NCBI RefSeq assembly: GCF_904067545.1
Contig: NZ_LR881183.1
Coordinates: 342,277-406,276 of the forward strand
DNA length: 64,000 bases
DNA from: Thermococcus camini
GTDB lineage: Archaea; Methanobacteriota_B; Thermococci; Thermococcales; Thermococcaceae
Direction of reading: 5' to 3'
The notes under the pieces: model-generated
Database searches by the model: none
Told to the model about the DNA's origin: nothing
Seen by the model: only the letters and a program-made list of their open reading frames with translations
Shown here: in pieces, positions 25,389-34,149 of the stretch
Position numbering within the stretch: position 1 is the first letter of the stretch
Layout: the number at the start of each line of letters is the position of its first letter
Made by a program: the position numbers and the translations under genes

Positions 25389-25787
25389 ATGGGATTGTTT
25401 GACAGCCTTAAGAAGAAGGACGAAAAGCCCAAGAAGAAGCCGCCGGCGGCGGTTAAGAAGAGTGTTGCCGCTCCCAGGCATGACATCGATGTCGTTCCTC
25501 TTGAGGAGGATGTTATTGCTAAGGAGATAGTCAAGCCCCAGATCAGGTACCTCAAGAAGATCGTCGTCACCAGCTACGCCGACCTTGAGAGAATCTCGGA
25601 GGAGCTCCAGAACGGCAACATAGTTCTCGTTGACCTCACCCCGCTCGAGGTCAAACCGGAGGTTCTTGAGAAGGTCGCGGAGCAGCTCAAGGGAATGGTC
25701 GGGGCCCTTGGCGGTCAGGCCGCTAAAATATGCAAGCACGAAATAAAGCTCATTCTCGTCCCGTCGGACATCAAGATAGCCAAGTGA
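25389..25787 (+). CDS. sepF: SepF-like cell division protein (DUF552)
   Basis: A 132-residue protein with the features of archaeal SepF, the membrane anchor of FtsZ: an N-terminal amphipathic helix (MGLFDSLKKKDE), a Lys/Pro-rich linker (KPKKKPPAAVKK), and the compact SepF domain (QIRYLKKIVVTSYADLERISEELQNGNIVLVDLTPL through GMVGALGG). The ATG follows GGGGGGAACGGTT. It is separated from the exosome string by its own AT-rich promoter region and ends in a T-rich tract. Confidence 0.88.
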   Translation: MGLFDSLKKKDEKPKKKPPAAVKKSVAAPRHDIDVVPLEEDVIAKEIVKPQIRYLKKIVVTSYADLERISEELQNGNIVLVDLTPLEVKPEVLEKVAEQLKGMVGALGGQAAKICKHEIKLILVPSDIKIAK

Positions 25788-25803
25788 TTTCCTTTTTGGC
25801 CCT
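25788..25803 (+). terminator. T-rich termination tract after sepF
   Basis: Pyrimidine-rich TTTCCTTTTTGGCCCTTT directly after the stop codon. Archaeal RNA polymerase terminates at such T stretches. There is no stem-loop. Confidence 0.4.
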
Positions 25804-25866
25804 TTCTACTTCTGCCTACCATGGATTTATAAAGGGGTCGGCCCCTCTATTCTCCGGTGGTGCGAG

Positions 25867-26526
25867 ATGACGGAAGGTGAGAAACCCAGGGTCGATGTGG
25901 GAGAGGCGGATGATATCCAGGTCATCTCTCTTGGGGACTGTCCGATCTGCGGCGGCAAGGGCACGCTCAAGGCCATGCAGTACATCCACGAGATACCATA
26001 CTTCGGCAAAGTCATGGAGAGCACGATATTCTGTGAGAAATGTGGCTACAGGAACGCTGACGTTGTGATGCTGGAGGACAGGCCCCCGAAGCTCTACAGC
26101 GTAAAGGTTGAGGAGGAGAAGGACCTCTTCACCCGTGTTGTGAGAAGCAAGAGCGGGACGATAGAGCTGGAGGAAATCGGCGTCAAGATAGAGCCCGGCC
26201 CCGCGGCGGAGGGCTTCGTCAGCAACGTCGAGGGCGTTCTTGAGCGCGTTCGCGAGACCCTCCTCATGGCGAGGGAGTTCAAAAAGCAGGATGGCGACGA
26301 GGAAGCGGTGCGCAGGGCGGACGAAATCCTCGAGTACATCAACGCCGTTAAGGAGGGCAAAAAACCTCTGACGGTCAGGATAATGGATCCCCTCGGCAAC
26401 AGCGCCCTCGTCGGTGAGAAGGTGAAGAGCCGCCTCCTGACGCAGGAGGAAATCGACAGCCTCAGCCTCGGCCCCTACGTCACGGTCGAGCCAGAGGCTG
26501 GAGAGGACCCCGAAGGCAGCTCTTAG
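25867..26526 (+). CDS. ZPR1-type zinc finger protein
   Basis: A 219-residue protein with one ZPR1 module. It contains a CPICGGKGTLKAMQYIHEIPYFGKVMEST strand-rich segment, then FCEKCGYRN, which completes a C4 zinc finger (CxxC...CxxC), and the following beta-sandwich with LLLMAREF and IMDPLGNSALVG. Eukaryotic ZPR1 binds translation factor eEF1A; the archaeal single-module protein is likely a chaperone or translation-related factor, but direct evidence is unknown to me. Its 3' end overlaps the convergent ASCH gene by four bases. Confidence 0.88.
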   Translation: MTEGEKPRVDVGEADDIQVISLGDCPICGGKGTLKAMQYIHEIPYFGKVMESTIFCEKCGYRNADVVMLEDRPPKLYSVKVEEEKDLFTRVVRSKSGTIELEEIGVKIEPGPAAEGFVSNVEGVLERVRETLLMAREFKKQDGDEEAVRRADEILEYINAVKEGKKPLTVRIMDPLGNSALVGEKVKSRLLTQEEIDSLSLGPYVTVEPEAGEDPEGSS

Positions 26527-27047
26527 AGATAGACCGCCTCCCTGGACAGGAGGTCCTCGATAAGATCCCTTACCCACTCCTTTCGGCTTTTTCTTGAGAG
26601 ATGGATTATGCCCTCAACCTGGACTCCGTAGCGCTCCCTCATCTCCTCCCTGCTCATGGGCTCCCTGAAGAGGAACGGCCTCTCTATTGTGAAGGCGTAG
26701 CCGTACCCTTTGATGTACTCTCCAAGCCAGCGCTTTCCGTTTTCCCCGTGAACCAGGGTTAAACCGCTGGTTTCCTTCGTCATCTCCCACAGCGTGTCCA
26801 GGTCTGCCCTTATGACCTCTCCGACCTCAAAGCCCCCCGCTATGGTGCCCCTTTTTGTCAGGGTCTGCTCCTCGTGGAGGCCGAGCCTTCTCAGCGTATC
26901 TCTGAGCTCGTATGGGTTCCCCCTAGCCACGTAGAGAAAGACTGTGTCCCCCTCCCCGAACGCCCGGCTCTTCCTGAGCTCTACCGTTTTCAGTCCCCGG
27001 AATATAAGCTCCGCATAGACCTGGTGGAGCGCTATCACGTGCTCCAT
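26523..27047 (-). CDS. ASCH domain protein
   Basis: A 174-residue protein starting with the ASCH signature: HQVYAELIFRGLKTVELRK and FGEGDTVFLYVARGNP, which form the PUA-like barrel proposed to bind RNA. The second half (WLGEYIKGYGYAFTIERPFLFREP) completes the barrel and is followed by a basic helical extension (LSRKSRKEWVRDLIEDLLS). Some ASCH proteins are ribonucleases or act on modified nucleosides; which applies here is not visible. The ATG follows GGGCGGTGAAACC. Confidence 0.82.
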   Translation of the reverse strand: MEHVIALHQVYAELIFRGLKTVELRKSRAFGEGDTVFLYVARGNPYELRDTLRRLGLHEEQTLTKRGTIAGGFEVGEVIRADLDTLWEMTKETSGLTLVHGENGKRWLGEYIKGYGYAFTIERPFLFREPMSREEMRERYGVQVEGIIHLSRKSRKEWVRDLIEDLLSREAVYL

Positions 27048-27113
27048 GGTTTCACCGCCCTTCCCTCGCGGATAAGCTTTTAAAACCTTCGATGATTACT
27101 ATTGATGGGGGTT

Positions 27114-27470
27114 ATGATGGGCAGAGTCAAAGTGCTTCCCAAGCGGGGTGAGTTTTCCTTAGTAGTGCTGTCTCTCATGCTTTCACTGGTCTTTTATGGG
27201 AGTGGCTTCAGGTTCTTGGGAATGTTCTTTATGATTTTTGGATTCACGTTCGTCTTCTTTTCGTTTGAACGTGTAATCTTTGCTGGGACTTACAAGGTTC
27301 GGGTCAAGAAAAAGGGAGCCGTCTTTGAGGTGGAGATCTTTCAAGATAAGAGAAGGGTGTGGCGCGGAAACGTATCGGATTACGCTGAGTTCGGTGATGT
27401 TGCCTTTGATGTAAGGGGCGGAAGGGTGGCGGTCGTTTACATGGGGAAGGAAGTAGGGCTGCTCCCGTGA
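27114..27470 (+). CDS. Hypothetical protein with two membrane helices
   Basis: About 118 residues. Two adjacent hydrophobic helices (FSLVVLSLMLSLVFYGS and FLGMFFMIFGFTFVFFSF) are followed by a beta-rich soluble domain (TYKVRVKKKGAVFEVEIFQDKRRVWRG). The organisation is the same as in the next gene, and the two are probably diverged paralogues in one operon. The ATG at 27114 follows GGGGGTT; ATG 27105 is an alternative. Function unknown. Confidence 0.65.
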   Translation: MMGRVKVLPKRGEFSLVVLSLMLSLVFYGSGFRFLGMFFMIFGFTFVFFSFERVIFAGTYKVRVKKKGAVFEVEIFQDKRRVWRGNVSDYAEFGDVAFDVRGGRVAVVYMGKEVGLLP

Positions 27471-27497
27471 GAGGGATTTGTCCGGGCGGTGGGCCCC

Positions 27498-27911
27498 ATG
27501 GAGGTCTGGGCAGAAAAGGTCCACGTAAGGAACGAAAGACTTTGGAAGCTCGGCCTGTCCTATCTGGCAATCTCGCTGGTTCTTCTCGCGGCGAGCGTCG
27601 GCAGATGGCCGGTTCTGCCGTTAATGAACGTTTTTATTGCATTAGCTTTCCTCGTCCTTGCATCCCGTTTCAGGGCGGTGAGGGTAACCTGTGAAGGAGA
27701 AACGCTCCTCCTCGTCCCCAACTACTCGACCTCCCCCCTGGTAGTCAGGAGGCCCGGAGGGGAGGTTCTTTTCAGGGAGTTCTTCCCGCTCTTATGGGAG
27801 AATGAACTGGAAACTCCCTGCGGAACGCTCAGGGTTAAAGCCATTCCCCACCGCTTCGGAAAGGTCGAGCTTTTGATAAGGGCTGGAGAAAATGAAGTCA
27901 GACTTCCCTGA
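27498..27911 (+). CDS. Hypothetical protein with two membrane helices, likely paralogue of the previous gene
   Basis: A 137-residue protein with an N-terminal cytoplasmic piece, two hydrophobic helices (LSYLAISLVLLAASV and VFIALAFLVLASRF) and a C-terminal beta-rich domain (VTCEGETLLLVPNYSTSPLVVRRPGG). GGTGGGCCCC precedes the ATG. The last 14 bases overlap the convergent homoserine dehydrogenase gene. No family recognised. Confidence 0.65.
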   Translation: MEVWAEKVHVRNERLWKLGLSYLAISLVLLAASVGRWPVLPLMNVFIALAFLVLASRFRAVRVTCEGETLLLVPNYSTSPLVVRRPGGEVLFREFFPLLWENELETPCGTLRVKAIPHRFGKVELLIRAGENEVRLP

Positions 27912-28908
27912 GATGCAGGGAAGCCTTTATGATGTCGCTCACCACTCCGCTGGCAGTCTCCTTCAATCCCGCCCCGGCCCCCTTGATGACCAGCTCGCCG
28001 AGCAGATCGGTTCTCATTATCGCAACGTTCTCGTGGCTCTCAACTGCGAGGGGGCTTCCGAGCGGTACCTCCCTCGGTTCGACGACGACCTTTCCCTTCT
28101 CCACGGCGGCAACGAGCCTTATCGTTCTTCCGCGCTCCCGAGCCCTCCTCACCTCCCCGGATGTGACCTCCGCTATTCCCTTGACCGCTATATCGTCAAA
28201 TGTTATCGGGTGGAATGCGAGGCAGTGGAGGATTGTTGCCTTGTAGCCCGCATCGATGCCCAGGACATCGCCGCTTGGGTCTCTTTCGGCTATTCCGAGT
28301 CTTTGGGCGGTTTTTAGGGCCCTCTCGAAGTCCTGCCCCATCTCCATCTGGCTCAGGATGAAGGTTGTGGTGGCGTTCAGAACGGCCTCCATGCCCTCAA
28401 TTGAGTCCGCAAGGATGCCCTCGCGCAGGAGGGTGATGATCGGCGTGCCCGCCATCACGGTGGCCTCGAAGAGGTACGGAAGGTCCCTCTTCTCGGCTTC
28501 CTCTGTGAGGTCGGCGTAGTGAAAGGCCAGGGGCGGTTTGTTGCTCGTAACGACGGCTTTGCCGTCCTTCAGCGCCGCCAGATGCCACTCGTGGGCGTTT
28601 TTATCGTTGGTCACGTCCACGATTATATGGGCGTCTATTTCCCTCACGGCCTCCTCCGGCGTGAAATTGTACACCTCGTAATCGCTGGTCCAGGCCGAGA
28701 GCTTCCCGAAGTTCTCCTTTACCATGAGTGCTTCTCTGAGGTCTATACCCTCTGGAAGCCACACCGTTCCGCTCGTGTCGGAGATGCTCACAACGCGAAA
28801 CCTGAGGCCGTATTTCTCCCTGAAAAGGGCCTCCTTCTCAAGCAGAACCTCCGCCACAGCCCTCCCAACGTTCCCAAAACCGAAGAGTGATAGCTTAACT
28901 TCCCTCAC
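27898..28908 (-). CDS. hom: Homoserine dehydrogenase
   Basis: A 336-residue NAD(P)-dependent enzyme that reduces aspartate semialdehyde to homoserine on the way to threonine and methionine. The Rossmann motif SLFGFGNVGRAVAEVL stands at the N-terminus. The middle shows VTNDKNAHEWHLAALKDGKAVVTSNKPPLAFHYADL and FEATVMAGTPIITLL, which carry substrate-binding residues, and IDAGYKATILHCLAF follows. No ACT domain is present, so feedback control by threonine is not expected through this chain. GTG 28908 has GGTGAT four bases upstream; ATG 28914 is the alternative. Confidence 0.92.
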   Translation of the reverse strand: MREVKLSLFGFGNVGRAVAEVLLEKEALFREKYGLRFRVVSISDTSGTVWLPEGIDLREALMVKENFGKLSAWTSDYEVYNFTPEEAVREIDAHIIVDVTNDKNAHEWHLAALKDGKAVVTSNKPPLAFHYADLTEEAEKRDLPYLFEATVMAGTPIITLLREGILADSIEGMEAVLNATTTFILSQMEMGQDFERALKTAQRLGIAERDPSGDVLGIDAGYKATILHCLAFHPITFDDIAVKGIAEVTSGEVRRARERGRTIRLVAAVEKGKVVVEPREVPLGSPLAVESHENVAIMRTDLLGELVIKGAGAGLKETASGVVSDIIKASLHLREV

Positions 28909-28952
28909 GCACATCACCGTAAGAAGAGGGAGAAAAAAGGGCTTAAATCCTT

Positions 28953-29798
28953 TCACTTGTTGAGGATCACTTTTATGATGTCCATGTCCCTGACGATGCC
29001 GACGAGCTCGCCCTCGCCCCGGATGACGGGCAGCTGCTCTATCTCGTACTTGACCATCTTCTGGGCGACGTCGTAGACGCTCATGTGCGGTGTCGCAACG
29101 ACCAGCTCGCGGTTCATTATGTCCTCAACGGGCTTCTTCGGCAGCTGGAGTTCGGCCTTCTCGAAGAGGAGCGTCGGGTTGCTCTCGAGTATCCAGTCCT
29201 CCTCGCTCGAGGCGGAGAGGGAGGTGCTCTTCATGACGCGGATGACCTCGCTGTCCTTCAACAGGTCAGTCTCGTCCACCATTCCGATTAGGTTGCCTTC
29301 GTCGTCGATGACCGGGATGGCCATGGCGTTGCACAGGAGGAGGGCCTTGAGAGCGGCTTTGAGGGGTGTTCCCCTCCAGACGACGCCCACGTTCTTCTGA
29401 TAATAGTTCTCTATTGTCACGTTCTTCAGCTTCTCGTTCTTGGCGAGGTATCTGCGCACTATATCGCCGACCGTTAGAACGCCTATAACCCTGTTCTCCT
29501 CGTCAACGACGACGACACGCCTGTAGTCCATCTCCAGCATTGCCCTGACGGCCTTCCTGAGGTCGTCGTTGGGCCTTACGGTCGGGACGTCCCTCTTAAC
29601 CAGCATCGCCAGCTGCTCCTCATCAGGATGAAGCAGAACCCTCTTTATACTTATGATCCCGACGAGAGCCTTGGTGTTCTTGTTGATTACAGGGAATGAC
29701 CTTACCTTATGCTTCCTGAAGAGATCGAGGGCGTATTCCCTCGTGGCTGGAAGCTCCACAACCACCGGCTCCGAAGTCATCAAAGTCTTCACGCGCAT
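28953..29798 (-). CDS. Protein with four CBS domains
   Basis: A 281-residue protein made of two CBS pairs. Recognisable units begin at VKTLMTSEPVVVELPATREYAL, LVKRDVPTVRPNDDLRKAVRAML, NVGVVWRGTPLKAALKALL and VEDIMNRELVVATPHMSVYDV, each ending with a GxxDxxD/LVGI-like strand. Such stand-alone proteins bind adenosine nucleotides and act as energy sensors; the partner is not encoded next to it. The ATG follows GGTGGTGAAGGAA. It ends 44 bases before hom, so an operon is possible. Confidence 0.88.
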   Translation of the reverse strand: MRVKTLMTSEPVVVELPATREYALDLFRKHKVRSFPVINKNTKALVGIISIKRVLLHPDEEQLAMLVKRDVPTVRPNDDLRKAVRAMLEMDYRRVVVVDEENRVIGVLTVGDIVRRYLAKNEKLKNVTIENYYQKNVGVVWRGTPLKAALKALLLCNAMAIPVIDDEGNLIGMVDETDLLKDSEVIRVMKSTSLSASSEEDWILESNPTLLFEKAELQLPKKPVEDIMNRELVVATPHMSVYDVAQKMVKYEIEQLPVIRGEGELVGIVRDMDIIKVILNK

Positions 29799-29880
29799 TT
29801 CCTTCACCACCGCTTTAAGTTAAAGCGCCCTCCTCCTATTTTAAGCTTTTCATTCAAAAATTGACAAAAAGTGGGAGGCA

Positions 29881-31089
29881 TTAACCAGCCAGAACCGCGA
29901 GGAAAACACCTGCCGCGACGGCGGTTCCGATAACGCCGGCAACGTTCGGACCCATCGCGTGCATGAGTATGAAGTTCCCGGGATCCTCCTCGCTTGCCAT
30001 CCTCTGGACGACGCGCGCGCTCATTGGAACCGCCGAAACTCCGGCCGCCCCTATCATCGGGTTTATCCTTCCTCCGGAGAGCTTCATCATGAGCTTTCCG
30101 AAGAGCACGCCTCCTGCTGTGGCGCTGGCGAAGGCGACGATACCGAGGCCGAGGATCATCAGGGTCTCCTGGGTGAGGAAGCTGTCGGCCCTCATGGTCG
30201 AACCAACACCGAGGCCGAGGAATATGGTGACGATGTTCATGAGCTCCTCCTGGGCGGCCCTGCTGAGCCTCTCGACGACGCCGCTCTCCCTGAACAGGTT
30301 GCCTATCATGAGCATTCCAACGAGCGGTGCTGCACTGGGAACGAGGAGGCCGATAACGATCATACTGACTATCGGGAATATTATCTTCTCCCTCTTTGAC
30401 ACGGGCCTGAGCTGCTCCATTCTGATTTTTCTCTCCTCCTTGCTCGTGAGGGCCCTGATAATCGGTGGCTGGATCAGCGGGACCAGGCTCATGTAGGAGT
30501 ATGCCGCAACCGCTGTCGCTCCAAGTATCTCGGGCGCGAGCTTCGTGGTGAGGTATATCGTCGTCGGTCCATCGGCGCCGCCGATGATGCCTATCGAAGC
30601 AGCCTGGTGCAGGTTGAAGCCGAGGGCCAGGGCGGTGAGCATGGCTATGAACACACCTATCTGGGCAGCGGCACCCATCAGGGCGGTCTTTGGATCGGCT
30701 ATCATCGGCCCGAAGTCGGTCATGGCTCCGAGGCCGAAGAATATCAGGAGCGGCACTATCTCCGTCCTGATGAGGGTGTAGTAGATTATGTCAAAGATAC
30801 CTGGAGGGCCGTACTGCTGGTTGAGGTAGCTCAGCGTTGCGAAGATGTTGTCGGCTATGCCCTCGGGCAGGTTCGGGGCTATGGGCCAGTTGGCCAGGTG
30901 GCCGAGCGGGATGTTCACCAGCACGGCGCTTATACCTATCGGGAGGAGCAGAAGGGGCTCCATCTCGTAGCGTATGGCCAGGTAAACGAGCGCCAGACCG
31001 ACGGCTATCATCACCACGTTGCCCGGGCTGAGGTTGAGCAGCCCCATTCCCTGGAAGAACGCTATTATCGATTCCACCAGTCCCGCCAT
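29881..31089 (-). CDS. Na+-transporting methylmalonyl-CoA/oxaloacetate decarboxylase, beta subunit
   Basis: A 402-residue polytopic membrane protein, the Na+ channel and decarboxylase part of the biotin-dependent sodium pump. It has about ten hydrophobic segments. The conserved [21 protein letters not shown] region carries the Asp needed for Na+ transport, and the second family signature is [20 protein letters not shown]. It is the last gene of a four-gene operon with alpha, delta and biotin carrier subunits, so the complex can be complete. Confidence 0.94.
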   Translation of the reverse strand: MAGLVESIIAFFQGMGLLNLSPGNVVMIAVGLALVYLAIRYEMEPLLLLPIGISAVLVNIPLGHLANWPIAPNLPEGIADNIFATLSYLNQQYGPPGIFDIIYYTLIRTEIVPLLIFFGLGAMTDFGPMIADPKTALMGAAAQIGVFIAMLTALALGFNLHQAASIGIIGGADGPTTIYLTTKLAPEILGATAVAAYSYMSLVPLIQPPIIRALTSKEERKIRMEQLRPVSKREKIIFPIVSMIVIGLLVPSAAPLVGMLMIGNLFRESGVVERLSRAAQEELMNIVTIFLGLGVGSTMRADSFLTQETLMILGLGIVAFASATAGGVLFGKLMMKLSGGRINPMIGAAGVSAVPMSARVVQRMASEEDPGNFILMHAMGPNVAGVIGTAVAAGVFLAVLAG

Positions 31090-31095
31090 CTGTCC

Positions 31096-31554
31096 TCACC
31101 CGAGTTCTATCAGTGCCTGTCCTGTATCGACTGTGTCGCCTTCCTTGACGAGGATCTTCTTAACCACTCCATCCTTTGGAGCGGGGATTTCGTTTTCCAT
31201 CTTCATTGCTTCCAGGACCACTAATCCCTGTCCGGTTTTGACCTGCTCGCCCTCCTTCACGAGGATTCTCAGAATCTTGCCAGGCATTGGGGCGGTGACG
31301 ACGCCCTCCCCCGCTGGAGCAGGGGTTGCCGGCGCGGCCGGGGCAACCGGGACGGCCGTGGGGACTGGAACGCTCGGGGCACTTGGGGCGCTCGCGGCAG
31401 GAACCGCGCTCAGGGCACCCACGTCGATTCCGAGTCCCTTCGCTTCAACGGTGTACTCCCTGTCTTCAAAGGCGACCTTAAAGCGGCCGCCTCCGAGTTC
31501 CTCGACCTCAACCTCGTACTCAACACCATCTACGATGACCTTAACCTTCGCCAT
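31096..31554 (-). CDS. Biotin carboxyl carrier subunit of the Na+ pump decarboxylase
   Basis: A 152-residue carrier protein. The N-terminal beta domain (VKVIVDGVEYEVEVEELGG) docks to the alpha subunit. A long Ala/Pro-rich flexible linker (SAVPAASAPSAPSVPVPTAV) follows, then a biotinyl domain with the biotinylation motif VLEAMKMENEI, whose Lys receives biotin. It carries the carboxyl group from alpha to the membrane beta subunit. It starts two bases after the delta subunit gene. Confidence 0.95.
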   Translation of the reverse strand: MAKVKVIVDGVEYEVEVEELGGGRFKVAFEDREYTVEAKGLGIDVGALSAVPAASAPSAPSVPVPTAVPVAPAAPATPAPAGEGVVTAPMPGKILRILVKEGEQVKTGQGLVVLEAMKMENEIPAPKDGVVKKILVKEGDTVDTGQALIELG

Positions 31555-31556
31555 CT

Positions 31557-31934
31557 TCACCACTTCCCAATTTCATAGTTGAAGTCCTCAACTTCCTCCA
31601 TGCCCGACTGAACGCCGTAGAGGCGCCAGGCGTCTGAAACCTTTCTTCTGAATGGCAGGGGCCTGAGCTGGGCGGCCTTCTCGGCAGTGTATGCGAGAAC
31701 CGCAGCGGTTACAACCGCGAGGTCCCTCGGAGGTATGGCGGGCTTCTCCTCCTCTGCCGCGGGGGTCGGTGTGGGGGCGAGTTCCCCTGCGGAGGTCTCT
31801 TTCTCAACGAGCCTTCTCTCGCTCCAGCCCACGAGGTAGAGGACGACCGCCAGGACACTGAGCACCATGAAGACTATCGTAACGCCCAGCACCGTCAGGT
31901 TCAGGCCCTCCATGAACTCGCTCATTACTACCAT
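31557..31934 (-). CDS. Na+ pump decarboxylase delta/gamma subunit (OadG type)
   Basis: A 125-residue assembly subunit. One N-terminal membrane helix (LTVLGVTIVFMVLSVLAVVLYLVGW) is followed by an acidic Pro-rich stalk (ELAPTPTPAAEEEKPAIPP) and a C-terminal helix that recruits the alpha subunit (AVVTAAVLAYTAEKAAQLRPL). Length and layout fit OadG. GAGGTG lies five bases before the ATG, which decides for the longer of the possible starts. Confidence 0.88.
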   Translation of the reverse strand: MVVMSEFMEGLNLTVLGVTIVFMVLSVLAVVLYLVGWSERRLVEKETSAGELAPTPTPAAEEEKPAIPPRDLAVVTAAVLAYTAEKAAQLRPLPFRRKVSDAWRLYGVQSGMEEVEDFNYEIGKW

Positions 31935-31943
31935 GCTAACACC

Positions 31944-33512
31944 TCACAGCGGTATGTTGCCGTGCTTCTTCGGCGGGAGCTTGACGCGCTTGCTCTCTAT
32001 GGCCTCGAGTGCGAGGATTATCTTAGCCCTGGTTTCAGCGGGGTCGATAACGTCGTCTATGTAGCCCCTTGCGGCGGCGACGTACGGGTTGGCGAACTTC
32101 TCCCTGTACTCGGCTATCTTCTGCTGCCTGACTTCCTCCGGGTTCTCGGCCGCGGCAATCTCCTTTCTGAAGATGATGTTCGCTGCTCCTTCCGGCCCCA
32201 TGACCGCTATCTCCGCGGTCGGCCAGGCGAAGACGAAGTCTGCTCCAAGGTGCTTGCTTCCCATGGCGAGGTAGGCACCGCCGTAAGCTTTCCTGAGGAC
32301 GATGGTGACGAGCGGGACGGTCGCCTCGGCGTAGGCGTAGAGTATCTTCGCTCCGTGCCTTATGATTCCGCCGTACTCCTGCTGGGTTCCCGGCAGGTAG
32401 CCCGGAACGTCAACTAGGGTGACTATCGGGATGTTGAATGCGTCGCAGGTTCTAACGAACCTGGCAATCTTATCGGAGCTGTCTATGTCGAGAACTCCGG
32501 CGAAGTGTATCGGGTTGTTGGCGACTATACCGACGGTCTGGCCGTTCATCCTTCCGAATCCAACGACTGCGTTCGGGGCGAAGTACGGGAGTATTTCAAG
32601 GAAGTCCGGGTTGCCGTTCTCGTCCCTGTCCACTATCTCGTAGATGACCTGCCTCACATCGTAGCCCTTGTTCGGGTCGTCCGGGACGATGGAGTAGAGG
32701 TTCTCGGTCTTCCTGAAGGGCAGGTCGTTAGTCTTGACGCGCGGCGGCTTCTCCATGTTGTTGGACGGGAGGTAACTCATGAGCCTCCTTATGAGTGCCA
32801 GAACCTCCTCGTCGCTCTTTCCGATAAGGTGGGCCTGTCCTGCTCTCTGGGCGTGAACCATGGCACCGCCGAGCTGTATCGGGGTTACCTCGACGCCTGT
32901 CACAGCCTTAACGACCTGCGGCCCGGTGATGAACATGAAGCTCGCCGGGTTGTCCACCATGAGGATGAAGTCACCGATGGCAGGGCTGTAAACGGCTCCG
33001 CCGGCGCAGGGTCCCATTATCGCGGTTATCTGCGGAACAACACCGCTGAGAATCGTGTTCATCTTGAAGATCTCGCCGTAGCCCTTGAGTGAGTCAACGC
33101 CCTCCTGGATTCTGGCACCGCCGGAGTCGTTGAGGCCTATAACCGGCGCCCCTGCTTCAAGGGCCAGCTCCATTACGCGCTTTATCTTCGCCGCGTGCAT
33201 CTCACCGAGCGAGCCGCCCATGACGGTGAAATCCTGGGCGAACACGAAAACGAGTCTTCCGTCGATGGTTCCGTAGCCGGTTATGACACCGTCGGCGGGC
33301 AGTTCCTTCTTATCGAGGCCGAACTCCGTCCCGCGGTGCCTGACGAAGGCCCCTATCTCGACGAAGCTTCCCGGGTCCAGGAGCTTCTCAATCCTCTCGC
33401 GGGCGGTCAGCTTGCCCTTGGCGTGCTGCTTTTCAACGGCAGCCTCCCCGCCCATCTCAAGAATCTTCCTCTTCCTCTCATACAGCTCGTTGACTTTCTC
33501 TTCCATACTCAT
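31944..33512 (-). CDS. mmdA: Methylmalonyl-CoA decarboxylase alpha / propionyl-CoA carboxylase beta-type carboxyltransferase
   Basis: A 522-residue carboxyltransferase that moves the carboxyl of an acyl-CoA to biotin. It has the two crotonase-like halves of this family: ARERIEKLLDPGSFVEIGAFVRHRGTEFG and GARIQEGVDSLKGYGEIF in the first, and PGYLPGTQQEYGGIIRHGAKILYAYAEATVP with GGAYLAMGSKHLGADFVFAWP in the second. As first gene of the operon it fits methylmalonyl-CoA decarboxylase, used for energy conservation through Na+ export. GGGGGAG lies five bases before ATG 33512. A TATA-like TTTTAAAC lies at about 33560. Confidence 0.93.
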   Translation of the reverse strand: MSMEEKVNELYERKRKILEMGGEAAVEKQHAKGKLTARERIEKLLDPGSFVEIGAFVRHRGTEFGLDKKELPADGVITGYGTIDGRLVFVFAQDFTVMGGSLGEMHAAKIKRVMELALEAGAPVIGLNDSGGARIQEGVDSLKGYGEIFKMNTILSGVVPQITAIMGPCAGGAVYSPAIGDFILMVDNPASFMFITGPQVVKAVTGVEVTPIQLGGAMVHAQRAGQAHLIGKSDEEVLALIRRLMSYLPSNNMEKPPRVKTNDLPFRKTENLYSIVPDDPNKGYDVRQVIYEIVDRDENGNPDFLEILPYFAPNAVVGFGRMNGQTVGIVANNPIHFAGVLDIDSSDKIARFVRTCDAFNIPIVTLVDVPGYLPGTQQEYGGIIRHGAKILYAYAEATVPLVTIVLRKAYGGAYLAMGSKHLGADFVFAWPTAEIAVMGPEGAANIIFRKEIAAAENPEEVRQQKIAEYREKFANPYVAAARGYIDDVIDPAETRAKIILALEAIESKRVKLPPKKHGNIPL

Positions 33513-33642
33513 GAGAACTCCCCCTGGGTGGCTTGATGCCCGGCACTTGTAGTTTGTAAAGTTTAAAAGGGTTTTCAAAACCGTTAGGCCTTCCAAAGAA
33601 AAAATGTGCACAGTCGTGCAGGGAAAATGAATGAAAAAGGGT

Positions 33643-34074
33643 TCAGAGGTGCTGTATCGGCGTCTCTGCACCACAGGCCTCACACTTGAGGAAGTGGAAG
33701 CGACCCTTCTTGATGATCTTGGTGTCCGGCGAACCGCAAACGGGACAGATGACGTAGTCCCTGAGGTACTTCTTCATCTTGTTCGCAATGAGGTACGGTG
33801 TGAAGCGTCCCTGGAGGATTACGCGCCTGCCTTCGAGCGTTCCAGCCGTTGCTACCTCGCGCAGGATGAACTTGAGCAGGTGGTTCGGGTCGCGGTTCAT
33901 GGCCTCCGCTATGTCCACGAAGTTCTCGATTATAGTCCTGTTTCCGGCTATCGTGACGGCCGCCGCGGGCACCTCGAAACGGGAAGTGTGATGCTTGACG
34001 TTCTCGGGGAGCTCCTCGTAAGCCTTATCGAGTAAACCCTCGAAATCGTAAAAGTCAACCTTCTTTTCGCTCAT
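33643..34074 (-). CDS. Translation initiation factor aIF2, beta subunit
   Basis: A 143-residue subunit of the factor that brings initiator methionyl-tRNA to the small ribosomal subunit. It shows the N-terminal helix that contacts the gamma subunit ([17 protein letters not shown]), the alpha/beta core ([31 protein letters not shown]), and a C-terminal C4 zinc ribbon ([20 protein letters not shown], then CEACG). The promoter has a good TATA element (TTATAAAC near 34109-34116) and GGAGGTGAGAGC before the ATG. Confidence 0.95.
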   Translation of the reverse strand: MSEKKVDFYDFEGLLDKAYEELPENVKHHTSRFEVPAAAVTIAGNRTIIENFVDIAEAMNRDPNHLLKFILREVATAGTLEGRRVILQGRFTPYLIANKMKKYLRDYVICPVCGSPDTKIIKKGRFHFLKCEACGAETPIQHL

Positions 34075-34149
34075 GCTCTCACCTCCATCTTAACTATCCG
34101 AAGGCGTTTATAACCTTTTGGCGTGGAAGATGAAAGGTGTGAGGAGGTC